64,000 nt of DNA from Oxyruncus cristatus (taxonomy: Eukaryota > Chordata > Aves > Passeriformes > Cotingidae): contig VXAY01003154.1 of the NCBI GenBank assembly GCA_013399855.1, forward strand, positions 250,106 to 314,105, given 5' to 3'. Positions 11,901 to 22,582 of the stretch are shown in pieces. Numbering within the stretch: position 1 is the first letter of the stretch; every line of letters starts with the position of its first letter. A program made the translations under genes and the position numbers. The notes beneath the pieces are model-generated. The model was not told the DNA's origin. It ran no database searches and saw nothing but the letters and a program-made list of their open reading frames with translations.

Positions 11901-14589
11901 GTGATGGAAGATTATTGCTTTACTGTCTTTTTGCATCTTTCACTTGGATGGTGGACCCATCCAATACACCTTACCTTGCAATTAAAAATCTAATGCTTTT
12001 GGGGAAGGTTTTCCTCAATTTTGTAGATTTCTTTTTGTGTTCCTTTAGTGCCTAATGAAATGAGGACTGATCGTATGAACCACTGATCAAGTGAATAATA
12101 AAGTCCAGGGAACAGATCTGAGTTACACAAATAAGTGTTCTGTCAAAGATAATTTCAAGTTATTCTGTCAAGCAGCATCTTCTCAGGCTACAGGCTAAAA
12201 GGTTTTTTTTAAAAAGAATGTCCTTCTACAAGGGATGGGTGAAAACAAATTGAGGAACTAATCATTGCCATGAGAGAATCTAATTTGTTATAACTTCAAT
12301 AAATTTCCAGTCATTTTCTCCCACTGCAGCTTTCTGGTTCCCTACTCCCCAGCCTTCTCATGAGGGTTTTAGAATTTTTAATTCTCTGCATTGTGTTTGA
12401 CTCTTAAGAAAAGTTTTATATAATGTGATGTCAATCCTCACAAAGAACTGAAGATATGTCTGGACTTCATCTCCATTCCTTCCTCAACTGTGAAGGAAAA
12501 AAAGATGCAATCAAAAAGAGCATAATTTGTAAGGTTTATTTTTTTTTTTTTGCAGAAAGTCTCTTCTGTTATATGAATTTCAATGCAGAATGAAAGATTT
12601 CATCACATTCCTCATTTTCTGAAGAACTGCTGTGATTCAATTTTGAAACAGCTTTTCTGACAAGAGTTCAGGAAACAAGGATGCTTGCATCATTCAGCCC
12701 CTGTGTACACTCTTTCATCATTTACTCCTGCCCTATTTGCTTGCCCCTGCTTCTTATTCTGATATTATAGGAAATAATTAGTAATAATTCAGGAAGGTTG
12801 CTCACTCATAGGTTTACATTCATTTCAGTAGATTTATTTTCCATTTTGCAGGACGTCCCATCCCATCTTAATGGTCATTCAAAAGCAGCGCAGTGTTTCT
12901 GATTACACAACATGGTAAGAGTAAAAAGGCAACCTTTTTTCATTGTCTACACAGCAGATACTCCAAAGACATTTCTCATGGAATGTTGCTAAAGGCAAAA
13001 TGTACTCTAATGGCAAACTGGGTTATTGAAACGTTAGAAAGATACAATTACCCGTCTATGTCCTCAACCATCAACTGTTCCATGACAGGCAGCCTTGAAA
13101 CTAATCAAGTATGTTCTGATGCCGATAGAAAGATGCTGAAGGGCTATCCCAGGAAAGAATCTAGTAATAAAATAGCAATACAAGGAATATTGTAGTTATT
13201 CATTATGGTATCTGGCAACAGGTGTTTTATGATTACTTTTTACACCCTGGAAATCAAGAACATCCAACCCCTGGAGTTATCAGAAATGTTCTTTTGTTGT
13301 GCTGTTGTGCTATGCATTCAGAGCTCTCCCCCAAAACTTATCATCTTACTGAAACAGGCATTACTGGAGTGAGCATTTAAATTCAGACTCACATAAAAGA
13401 CAATGAGCTATTTATAAAGCAATGAAAAAGGAGAATGTAAAGGAAGAAGATAATGAATCATCTGTGAAAATGAGCTTGACTGCCATGACTTCTAGTCTTG
13501 TTAATGTCACCTGTGCAGATAGAATTAAGATTGAAGATGCTGGTGAAGGAAAAGAATCTGAAGGTATTTGAGGGATTAAGGGTTTGGGTCTAGAAAATTA
13601 TGTTAGCCAACCAGCGAACTTAATATATGTGGAACTGGGGCAAGATTTACAGGTTGATGACATCCATTTTTAAAAGGCTGTGTAGAACAATTCCCTTTGC
13701 ATTCCTAAACTAAGTCTGAAAAGACAGCACTCAAAAAAGGTCAGAGAAGACTAGAAGGAAAGAGTACAGAGAGTTTTGATGAGTTAGAAATACAAGCTGG
13801 AACTAAAGAGCCCCACAGCTTAGGGAAGCCCCAAAACCAGAAAGCAGTCTCATCATCTGCATATCCTGGTTATCTGTGAAACCTCAACGGAAATGGATCA
13901 TGCAGAAATAGCAGTATGACAGCAGGTATAGAGTTTACACCACTGGCTGAGAAATGCACAAACATTTGTGGCTTGGTTGTGTTTTGGGTATTTCATGTGA
14001 CCAAAATTCTGTTCTTCCTTATGGGCGAGAATGAGCAGGTGCACCACTCCTAAGAGTTAGAATCCTATCTGGGTAGTGATTAATACTATGTTTTCCTAAG
14101 AGTATCTGGTTTTGAACATAATGAAACAATTGTTCAGGTATTTGTGAAAATGCCAGTTGAATTGGTAAGCAGTTTAACCACTTCCCTGGGAGCCCAGATG
14201 CTCCATCTGTCTGCCCGGGAAAACAAGTGGGTATGGTTATAGTTGCCAATGTTGTCCAGTTCTCCATATGTCACCACGGTGTTATTGGGGTCATTTCACT
14301 GTGCTAGGAATCCACATGCCTTGAGATAAATTTACAGTCATATCAGCTGGATGCTGGCTTTGGAGCTGCTATTGAAATGGGGCTTAGGACTCAGTAATTT
14401 ACAGCATTTTTTTTCTATTGATTTGTGCAATACTTGGTTTTTTGCAAACTGAATTCCCTGCAGATTGTTTGTTTCCTCGTACTGTGTAAAAAGGCAAAAC
14501 CAAAATCAACCCAAAATCCAAAATAAAAAAACAGCTCTAAGTGAAGTTTTCCTGAATTCATCTGTGTGGTTTCATGCAGTGAAATTTCA
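11901..14589. other. Gene-free interval
   Basis: No gene or recognised repeat. A 100-codon plus-strand frame (12893-13195) and an 82-codon minus-strand frame (14019-14267) have no family signature. A T13 run ends near 12551. The sequence from 13560 to 14400 is a little GC-richer than its surroundings and may hold an unrecognised old repeat. Confidence 0.6.
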
Positions 14590-14862
14590 CATCTTGAAAA
14601 CCACCTGCAGTTCTGGTCTCAGGGGGTTGTGGAGGCAGAGGGAAGGTACAAGAAGGTATAAGAGCAATTAGGGTGATTGAAGGGATGGAGTGGCTTTACC
14701 AAGTGAGACTGAAAGGTCTTTGTTTGGAGAGGAGAAGGCTAAGAGGGCATGTGTCTTAGGTTTATGGAATCATGAAGATATTAGATAAGGCGAATGCCAA
14801 ACAATTATTCACCAAATCTCATGATACTTTAGAACTTTCAGAAAAACTGGTCAGAGTTTAAT
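14590..14862 (+). mobile_element. Ancient CR1/L3-like LINE fragment
   Basis: The order of words follows the end of a CR1-type reverse-transcriptase ORF of the old amniote kind: 'ctgcagttctggtctc', an 'aaggtacaagaagg' segment, 'gattgaagggatggagtgg', 'gagaggagaaggctaag', 'atggaatcatgaagatatta' and 'attattcaccaaatctcatg'. The 'aatcatgaag' and 'attcacc' words distinguish this lineage from the ordinary bird CR1 copies elsewhere in the window. It is heavily mutated, carries no open reading frame and stops abruptly just before the LTR-like repeat. Confidence 0.75.
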
Positions 14863-14879
14863 TTGAAACTCACTTTGAG

Positions 14880-15372
14880 GACTTATGAAAAAAAAAGTTT
14901 GGACTGTGCTTGTCCTGAGCTGGGTTCAACAAGCAGCCCCTGTGGGCAGATGAACAGACCCCAGGGATAAGGGGGGCTATAGAGGCAGACTGCTGCCCTT
15001 CCCTAAGAGCAGGGGAAAGGGAGAAGTTGGGTAAGAAAGTACATATAGTTGGTCCTAGACTGAGAAGAAGGAAACTCCAGTATATCACAATTCCTCATGA
15101 CAAAGACCTATGGGTGACAATGATCTCTCACAAACTCTCCCTGCCCTTCATCCAATTTTTGGGGAAGGTTGATACTGTGAGTTGTAGGATGCAGAGGGAC
15201 ATCAGATGGGTGAGCATAACTCCAGGGAAGAGGGTTGGATACAAGGAAGGGTTTATTGAAAATGTAAATAATTGTAACTATCATTATTATCATTAAAGAT
15301 TTCCCAATTTTGATAATGTGAACAATTAGAAAACTAAAACATTATTGATCTGTTTATAAATTATTGGCTCCA
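14880..15372 (+). mobile_element. LTR-like dispersed repeat, copy 1
   Basis: This segment shares ordered blocks with 26690-27015: GGGGGGCTAT, a C-rich stretch followed by an AGGGGnAAGGGAGAA-like block, GTAAGAAA, GGACATnnnnnGGGTGAGCA, CCAGGGAA, and a common right end close to TTGGCTCCA. The right end is CA, as in retroviral LTRs, with AT-rich sequence before it. No primer-binding site, gag, pol or env sequence lies beside it, so if it is an LTR it is solitary. The left boundary is uncertain. I cannot assign a named family; an endogenous retrovirus LTR is the best guess. Confidence 0.45.
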
Positions 15373-15824
15373 TATGCAACACGTTCCCTTTTTTCTCATT
15401 TCAGGGTATTGGGTGTGACACTGGCTCTCCTCCCAAAGTCCTTCTGTGCAAAGAAGAGGGGGAGATTCTGGTGCTCTCAGTTTTTGTCTCTCTCTGTAAT
15501 GGGAGTCACATGCACTGAAGGGATAGAAGTTGCAGCTACAGCCCATGTCTTTGAACCTGGATTGGTCCAGATGCTCATGTCTGTGGAGGTGGCCATAAAA
15601 ATAGCGGTGATTCCTGTAGTCCTGATGAAGGAAGGTTCCAGCAGAGGTATTTGATTCTTCTTGGTATAGGAAAGGGGGTGCAAGAGAAGAGTCTCTGCAG
15701 GAACTGCTGCTCCTTCTGCTGTTGTGCTCAGTGGGACCTTCACACAGACCCAGAGGAAACAAGGAATCAATCCTTCTCTCTCTGCATTTCCTATGGGTTC
15801 TGAGGCATGTGTGGGCATGGACAA
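15361..15824. other. Unexplained patch open in three overlapping frames
   Basis: Three frames are open together: 133 codons minus (15361-15762), 115 codons minus (15477-15824) and 96 codons plus (15364-15654). The patch is GC-richer than the neighbouring DNA, which by itself reduces stop codons. I recognise no protein family in any frame and see no splice sites or start context that favour one. Options are a decayed retrocopy, the flank of the LTR-like element, or composition alone. It starts almost exactly where the LTR-like repeat ends. Confidence 0.3.
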
Positions 15825-16690
15825 GCTAACCTAGCCTAACATGCTCCTCTGAAGTAGCTGTCTCATAGGTAATGTTAGTGCTATGACTGCTGGAGACAGT
15901 ACTGTGCTAGAAAAACCGCTGCTTAGGGCAGTGGTGCATTTCTTATGATTTTGCTTCTCTTTGTCTTTCCTACAAGTATAATCAGTGCAATATGTTAAGG
16001 TGTGTTATGTTCGTAATGGGAGCTCAAAGGGACTCTCATGCCACCTGCTGTGATGATCTCAAAATACAGATTATGAGCTATTGTTTAGCTGGCCTGGGAA
16101 AATACCCTGACCAAATAGGTGTAGAAAGCCAATTTCTTCAGAAAAAAAAAAAAAAAGTCTTGAAAGTCCAAAGTCTATGCTTCATTCAGTACAGTTGCTT
16201 TCAAAACAAATGCAGTACTTCTCGGAAAAGAGATTACTGAAAGCACTTTACTGAAGCTTGGCAATTAAATGTACTTACTAGGAAATAAAATATATGGCAT
16301 TCTAAAACTATACTTAAGCTGTCATGTTGATGTAGTTTATGTACTAAAATCAGACCTCTGGCTTCCCAGCTGTTTCCATGAGAATTAATTCACAATAGGT
16401 GACCTCCTTGATTTTGCAAAGTAGAGGTGCTTAAGTTCATAAGAGGAGTACTTGGGTATTACTTACGTGGTCTATTAATGTTTTATTTGTTTAATTAATT
16501 AATAACTGTGCCCTTTGTTTCTCCTTAGGCAAATTACTGGTAAAATAGCTATGGGATGGACCTTGAGATTCTTTGTTCCATTTCTTAATAAAGTGGTTGT
16601 TACATGCATTTGAGGAATGTTAAAGATCAGTCCCATACAGAAACACACGGGCACAATCCCACGTAGATGTGCATAATGTTTAATATCAGA
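15825..16690. other. Gene-free interval
   Basis: No gene was seen. An A15 run lies at 16142-16156. An 82-codon plus-strand frame (15992-16240) runs through it, and its lysine stretch is simply the homopolymer. Confidence 0.65.
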
Positions 16691-16817
16691 AGGGATGGAG
16701 CTCTGAGAAACCTGGGCTAGTGAGAGGTGTCCCTGGCCATGGCAGGAAGGTTGGAACTGGATGATCCATTCCACCTCAGGCCATTTTATGTTTATGTGAT
16801 TCTATGATTCTATGATA
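16691..16817 (+). mobile_element. CR1 LINE 3' end
   Basis: The sequence 'gatggagctctgag' near 16694, 'agaggtgtccctggccatgg', 'ggttggaactggatgat' and the terminal octamers 'gattctatgattctatga' are the classic bird CR1 3' UTR and end repeat. Only about 125 bp is present, so it is strongly 5'-truncated. The upstream sequence 'cagtcccatacagaaac' is unrelated to CR1 and marks the integration boundary. Confidence 0.93.
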
Positions 16818-19800
16818 TCCACATATATCCCTACATATAGAGGAAAATAAATTTTTCTCCCGGAAAAGTTTAGTTGATATTTAAATTAAGGTAAATTGTG
16901 GGGATCTCACTCCCAATAATCATCTACCATGGTAAGAAAAACACCCTCCTTTTCATGTATATTTTAGCAGAGACAAAGTGAAGTGTTTGAATCACAGTGG
17001 GTTGGTAATTTATTAAAAAAATTAATAGTGAAATTAACATGTAGACACCAGCAATGTTCATATTAGACATGTCATAACGACATTTATACCCACATATTTC
17101 ACCAGTGCTGCATTTTTTGTTTGATTTTCTTTCCATTATTGAATCTGTACAAATGTTTTTTAGCTCTGTGAAAAAACTGTCTCCAAACTGATGTCTGTGA
17201 ATTCGGAGGTAGAGCTGGATATAAAATAAACGGTGATGACTTATCACTAAGAAAGGAGGAATAAGTCAGACATACATCAAATAAACAGCTAAAATTAAGC
17301 CATTCTAGTGTAGTGGCTGGAATACTGGTTTTATTGCTAGACAGTAAAGATACGTTTTTAACCCTACCTCCGATAGTCTCAGACAGTAAATGCTACACCA
17401 AAGGTACTGATGATTATACAGTTTAGAACACAGATTTATCTTCCTTGGTAAGTTATCTGTTTGTAAATAACATCAGAAGAATCTAATATTGTTTCCCAAA
17501 TGATTATGTTTCTATGTAATTGTTTTAATAATATTAGAATAGTTTATTCTTGATGTTTCACTATTTTTAATTTTCCGTTGTTATTATGGAAGTCAGTGTT
17601 TTGAATTTTTTTATCACTTCAGTGGGTTTTTGGTTTGGGTTTGTTTTTTATAATTATATTAAAATAGTTAATAAGTGGCACTGGGAGATTGTTGGATTTA
17701 GCTTTTTATCTCTTTAGAGCCTGGTGGTGCTTATTACAGACTCCTCTCTCTGTTGCTGTTACCACATTTTACTTATCTATTCATTGCTTTCCTATGCATT
17801 TTTTAGTTACAGTAGGATCCATTTTGACACATTTAACCTTTAAAAATAAATCACATTTTCTTTTTCTGAACTCTAACACTGTACATTTTGGAGAACCTTA
17901 GACTTATGGTCTGGAATTTCTTCTTGATGAATCAAATTCCTAATAATGAGTTGAAGATTCTGCAACAGTTAAGGAATAAAAATCCTGGCAATCCTACCCA
18001 GTGTTTTCCTCCTCATCTCAACATTTGCAGAAACAGTTTTTAAACAGCAGAGTGCATGATGTGGAGAAGAAAAATATTTGAGACTTTGTAGGCAGTGTTG
18101 TTAACTTTGAGGTAGAATTTATAAGTGATACGTGGTTCACCAAAACAGTTCTATAAAACTCTCTGTTAATACTAACCTTTCTTTCCATTTTCTATATCAA
18201 AGAGCAGCTTTGACATAGGACAAAATAATTTCTTGAAGTGGTGGGAAAGACCTAGAAAAGACCCCAGAATTACTTTTATATATTTTCTTAACAGCAGCTT
18301 AAATAATGAATCATATCTTCATGCTTCAGAAGAAGAGGCTTTATAAAATCCTAAAATTAAATATCTTCCATAATTATTTTTTATTAAAGGAAAAGCTTTT
18401 CCTAAGTTCATAATATGTATGAGCTCAGGTAGAGAGACTATTTGAAATTTTGTTAGGTACTTTGAGACACCTGAAGAGATGGGAAAGTATTTTATCAAAG
18501 GCCTGAGCCAGCCAGGAGTGGGCACACAACAGGCTGTCTCTCCCCTCTCATTTTGATTTAAGGGGAGATCACTCAGCACTTCAAATGATCTCAGGCTTTC
18601 AACTGTTGTGGATAAAAAAATCAGTGGCCCAGTTCTGCTCATGTGCAACTCAATGGGATGAGTCAAGGATTTTTTTTTTTTTTAAGAAAAAGTAAATTTA
18701 TTTAAAAATTCACTATGTTTTCATAGCCTAATCCTGTTGATGTAGGATAGAGACAGTACACACCATAAATAGGATATGTCTGGTTCAATTAAGTTTTTTC
18801 TGAGCTATGGGAAAAACTTACTCTTTTTTTTTTTTCCCCAGTCTCATTCACATGAATTGGTAGAACTCTAAATTTTGTGTGTGTGTGCTCATTTTCTGTG
18901 TTTCCACTGACACTTTTTTCCCCCTCGAGACAGCACTGAAACACACAACACAGGCCAAGCAACTTTTAGTTTCACACAGATTTTTATTCATTTGGTTTCA
19001 TCAGTCTCTCTGTTTCGTTGTGATTAGCATCTTCTGGTTTTAAAAGAATACATTATGAGTACATAGGTGAATCCAGTGTAGCACGTTCCCAAAAATTAAC
19101 TTATTAAAAACACCTTTAATTTTGAAAGTTAGAATGAGGACAGTTTTTTAATTATACATTCTGTCTTTAAAGTGTCTGGGTCAGGTGTGCTGGGGTTGTC
19201 TGGGGCACTGATTTCTCTTGCCAACACTCTGAGGGAGTTTAAGCTACCTTGTGCAGTCATTTTATTAAGTATGATACAAATAGTGATAGAAAAGTGTTGA
19301 AATATTGAAAAATATCAATATAACCAATAAATTCTTCTCCCTCAAATATTATTTACTTTAAAAATGTATTTCACTTTCACAGTAGTTGATGTAAAAGTGC
19401 ATCCCGTCAATCTGAACAGTACAGTAAATTTGGAAACCCAAGACCTAAGGTTTTACAGTCTGTGTACCCTAAGCAACCATAAGTGATATCCAAAAACTGA
19501 ATAACAGTTAACATCTTCCCATAGACTAAACCTTTAAACAAAATTCATGCCTACTTTCTAATGAACAAATATTATCTACAAAATTATATATAATCTCTTA
19601 GTATTTACTGCTTCATATTTGCCATCTGTCAGCACCATTGAACTGCCTGAAAATGCAGCCCACAAAGAATATCCCTCAACATTTGAAGAGATTGGCATTT
19701 TAATTTCTGGAATGGGTAACATTTTCTGCACGAATTCTTATGCAAAACTGTAAAAATACATCAAAAAGGAAAAATTGCAATGTTTTACACAGCTATAAAG

Positions 19801-20030
19801 AGAGTTTAAAAATTTATACCAAGCTATTGGACAAGTATTTCATATGATACTAGAGATTATTAATAAGTTTACATAATTGATATTGTTATTTGTAGTGACT
19901 GTAATCAAAATGGCTTTCTGACAGAGAGAAATTTTGTCTTAAGAGAAAACATACTTTAATTTTTTCTTTTTCCTTCCTTCTTTTATTTTCTTCAAGAGCA
20001 GTAGGCAGAGAATAAAAAACCTGAAAAAAA
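16818..20030. other. Gene-free AT-rich interval
   Basis: No gene was seen. A 115-codon minus-strand frame (18319-18666) and a 107-codon minus-strand frame (16924-17247) lack any recognisable domain. A T14 run is at 18670-18683 and a pyrimidine-rich run at 19957-19990. Near 18620-18660 the words 'ggcccagttctgctc' and 'actcaatggga' recall a very old amniote interspersed repeat, but the match is too short to annotate. Confidence 0.65.
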
Positions 20031-20132
20031 NNNNNNNNNNNNNNNNNNNNNNNNNNNNNNNNNNNNNNNNNNNNNNNNNNNNNNNNNNNNNNNNNNNNNN
20101 NNNNNNNNNNNNNNNNNNNNNNNNNNNNNNNN
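20031..20132. other. Assembly gap (102 N)
   Basis: There are 102 consecutive N. The left edge is a short A run and the right edge enters a TTCCC repeat. The true length of the missing sequence is unknown; the gap probably marks an expanded simple repeat that could not be assembled. A 136-codon frame that crosses it is meaningless. Confidence 0.98.
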
Positions 20133-20133
20133 A

Positions 20134-20176
20134 TTTCCCCTTCCCTTCCCTTCCCTTCCCTTCCCTTCCCTTCCCT
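20134..20176. repeat. (TTCCC)n microsatellite at a gap edge
   Basis: Seven exact TTCCC units at 20141-20175 follow a partial unit directly after the N run. This is a pure pyrimidine strand (GGGAA on the minus strand), of a kind that can form triplex or G-rich structures. The array very likely continues into the gap. Confidence 0.95.
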
Positions 20177-21540
20177 CTTCTTTTTTTTTTACCTTTCTTC
20201 TCCTTCCTACAATATTTTAAATGACAATATTTTCTTTGTTTGTTTCTTTTTTCGTGGTGTAGATGGAAAAAACTTTTTGTAAACTGCCACAAGCAGTGTT
20301 CCAATAGATTGCATTTCTTCATTTTTCCTGGAATATGGACAGGTCTCATTTAAAATGGTCTTCATACAATGTGTTTTCCCACTATATTTGTCTCCTTTGG
20401 AGAAGTTCAGACTGATTTTCAAACTCAGAAACACGATATTTAATTTTTTTTCTTTTAAGATGAATCATTGCAGGCTGTGAAAAGACCACTGGAAACAGAC
20501 TGACATTTTAAAGCCTACATTTAATGGGTTTTAGCTCCATATTTCACTGTACACCATTGATTTTGCAGAGAGTCACATACCTGTAACCTGAACTTTTCAT
20601 ATGAGACAGTGTTAGGGCAGAGTTGCACAGAGGGGTCAGAGTTTTGAGACTGATTTAGCATTTAACTTGTTTCTGTTTTTTATGAATATTATTTTACAAG
20701 ACCCTTCGCTCAGAAAAGTTCAGAAGAAGAAACATGATGTTTTTCCTCAGGCAAAATGTTTGAATTATGTCATAGAACTGGTTTTGGTTAATAACAAGGT
20801 GCATTTGGAAGTTGCAGCAATAATAACATAACACCAGTAATGATAAAAATACAATGGAAGTGACTTGTGTAAATAAAAACTACCTTGATGTGCTATTGTG
20901 GCTGAGAATTGCTTAAAATGAGATTGAAATGCAGAAAAAAAGGAGATCTAAAGACATCTAACAGGTTGTTTTTATTCTTCAAATCTTTCCCCAGGGTGAT
21001 TTTTCTGGATACCTAGCTCCATTGAGATAAAAAAGCACTTTCCTTTTAGCAGGAAATGATCAGCTTTTTGTGAACTCGTGCAACTGTAGCTAAATGTGCT
21101 TTGTGTTTTCTCTGTCTGTTTTTATTTTTCCTGATCATTGTTTTCTCTTATTCAGATTTTACTTCCTAATTTTTTTTCCTAAATTTGATTTGCTTTATCA
21201 TCATAGTAGTATTACTTTCCATTTACAATATTATGCTTTTTACAAATCCTAGGCAATTATACTGGTCAATAATGCTTTTTACCTGTTGCATTCAATGAAG
21301 AGGAGGAAATGCTTTTAGCTTTGAGTAGATACATTTCAAACTACTTAAAATAATTTGGAAGTGCTTACTGGCTAACGAACGTGAAATCTGAATGTTGTCT
21401 TCAGTGTTTTGTCATGTTTGAAAATCTGTCATTTTCAAACTAGTAAGTGGTCGATCTTGCCCATATGCAAATATCTATGTAGAGATGAAATTAATAACTA
21501 GTGGTGGATTTTGTCTTGATGATTTTAGGTTGCACGCCTA
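20177..21540. other. Gene-free AT-rich interval
   Basis: I see no gene, interspersed repeat or notable structure in this stretch. Confidence 0.65.
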
Positions 21541-21846
21541 AGGGGAGCCCACGGGAAAGATGGAGAGAGTCTATTTACAGGGGCCCATACTGACAGGACA
21601 AGGAGGAATGGCTTCAAACTGAAAGAGGGTTGGTTTAGGTTAGATATTGGCATAAAAAATTCTTCCTTACGAGGGTGGTGATGCACTGGAACAGCTTTTC
21701 CAGAGAAGCTGTGGATGCCCCATCTGTGGAAGTGTTCAAGACAAGGTTGGATGGAGCTCTGAGCAATCTGGTCTACTGGAAGCTGTCCCTGCCAATGCCA
21801 GGGTGGTTGAAACTAGATGATCTTGAAAGTCATTCTATAATTCTAG
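21541..21846 (+). mobile_element. CR1 LINE 3' fragment
   Basis: Ordered CR1 words are present: 'ggacaaggaggaatggcttc', 'aactgaaagagggttggttt', 'aggttagatattgg', 'agagaagctgtggatgcccc', 'gttcaagacaaggttggatg', 'ctgtccctgccaatgcc', 'actagatgatctt' and 'cattctataattcta' at the end. It covers the last part of ORF2 and the 3' UTR. A 77-codon plus-strand frame (21675-21908) is a piece of this tail and not a gene. It is of the same lineage as the copies at 29501, 36168, 39441 and 57598. Confidence 0.95.
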
Positions 21847-22154
21847 ACCAGAGTGATGCTTTGTATATGTTGGGAACCTACTCTCCAAAACATTTTGAAA
21901 AATGGTAAGGGGAGTATTTGCTGCTGCTTCGATTTTTGAAGGTACATTTCTCATGGCATAATTATGCTAGAAACTGTGGAATGTTTTGAAGTTACCACAG
22001 AAATCAGTGTCAAGGTTCCCAATGGTGATAAGATGCAAATGCATAGATTCTGAACACAAAGAATGTAGTAAGAAAGCTGTGAGGAAGGTGGGGAGGAAAA
22101 AATAAAGAAGAAGAAGGAAAAAAAAAGAAGCTGTGGAAATAGAAACTAATTCAT
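21847..22154. other. Short spacer between two CR1 copies, with purine-rich tract
   Basis: No gene is present. A purine-rich, GAA-like tract occupies about 22078-22135. A 93-codon minus-strand frame (21967-22248) reflects this composition and the neighbouring CR1. Confidence 0.7.
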
Positions 22155-22582
22155 TGGGCAGTGGAGCTGGGGAAGGGTCTGGATAGGAAGTCATATGAGG
22201 AGTGGATGAGGGAGCTGGGGGGGGCATGCTCAGGAGGGACCTTTTCACTCCCTACAGCTGCCTGAAAGGAGGTTGTAGCCAGATGGGGATTGGCCTCTTT
22301 TCCAGGGCAATCAATGACGGGACAAGAAGGTATGGCCTCAGGTTGTACCAAGGGATGTTAAGGGTTGGACACCAGGAAGAATTTTTTCCCTGAAGGGGTG
22401 ATCAAGCATTGGAATTGCAGTGCCCAGGGAGGTCATGGAGTCACCATCCCTGAAAATGTTCAAGAAATGACTGCACGGGGCACTCAGTGCTCTGGTCTGG
22501 TTGACAAGGTGGTAATTGATCAAGCATTAGACTCGATGATCTTGGAGGTCTTTTCCAACCTAAATGATTCTGTGATTCCATA
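22155..22582 (+). mobile_element. CR1 LINE 3' fragment, CR1-F-like lineage
   Basis: The words 'ggagctggggaagggtctgg', 'ctgcctgaaaggaggttgta', 'gggacaagaaggtatggcct', 'agaattttttccctgaaggg', 'ggtctggttgacaaggtgg', 'gactcgatgatcttggaggt' and 'ccaacctaaatgattctgtg' are those of the CR1-F/E group. They differ from the lineage at 21541. A small deletion removes the usual Phe-Ser-Leu-Glu-Lys-coding part around 22215. It is about 430 bp long, in the same orientation as its neighbour and about 310 bp from it. It has no intact frame. Confidence 0.95.

Noticed and set aside
12893..13195. 100-codon plus-strand open frame
   Set aside because: No family signature, no promoter or splice context; length is within chance expectation.
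19939..20349. 136-codon minus-strand frame
   Set aside because: It crosses 102 unknown bases and a TTCCC microsatellite; the apparent Gly/Lys-rich protein is repeat translation.
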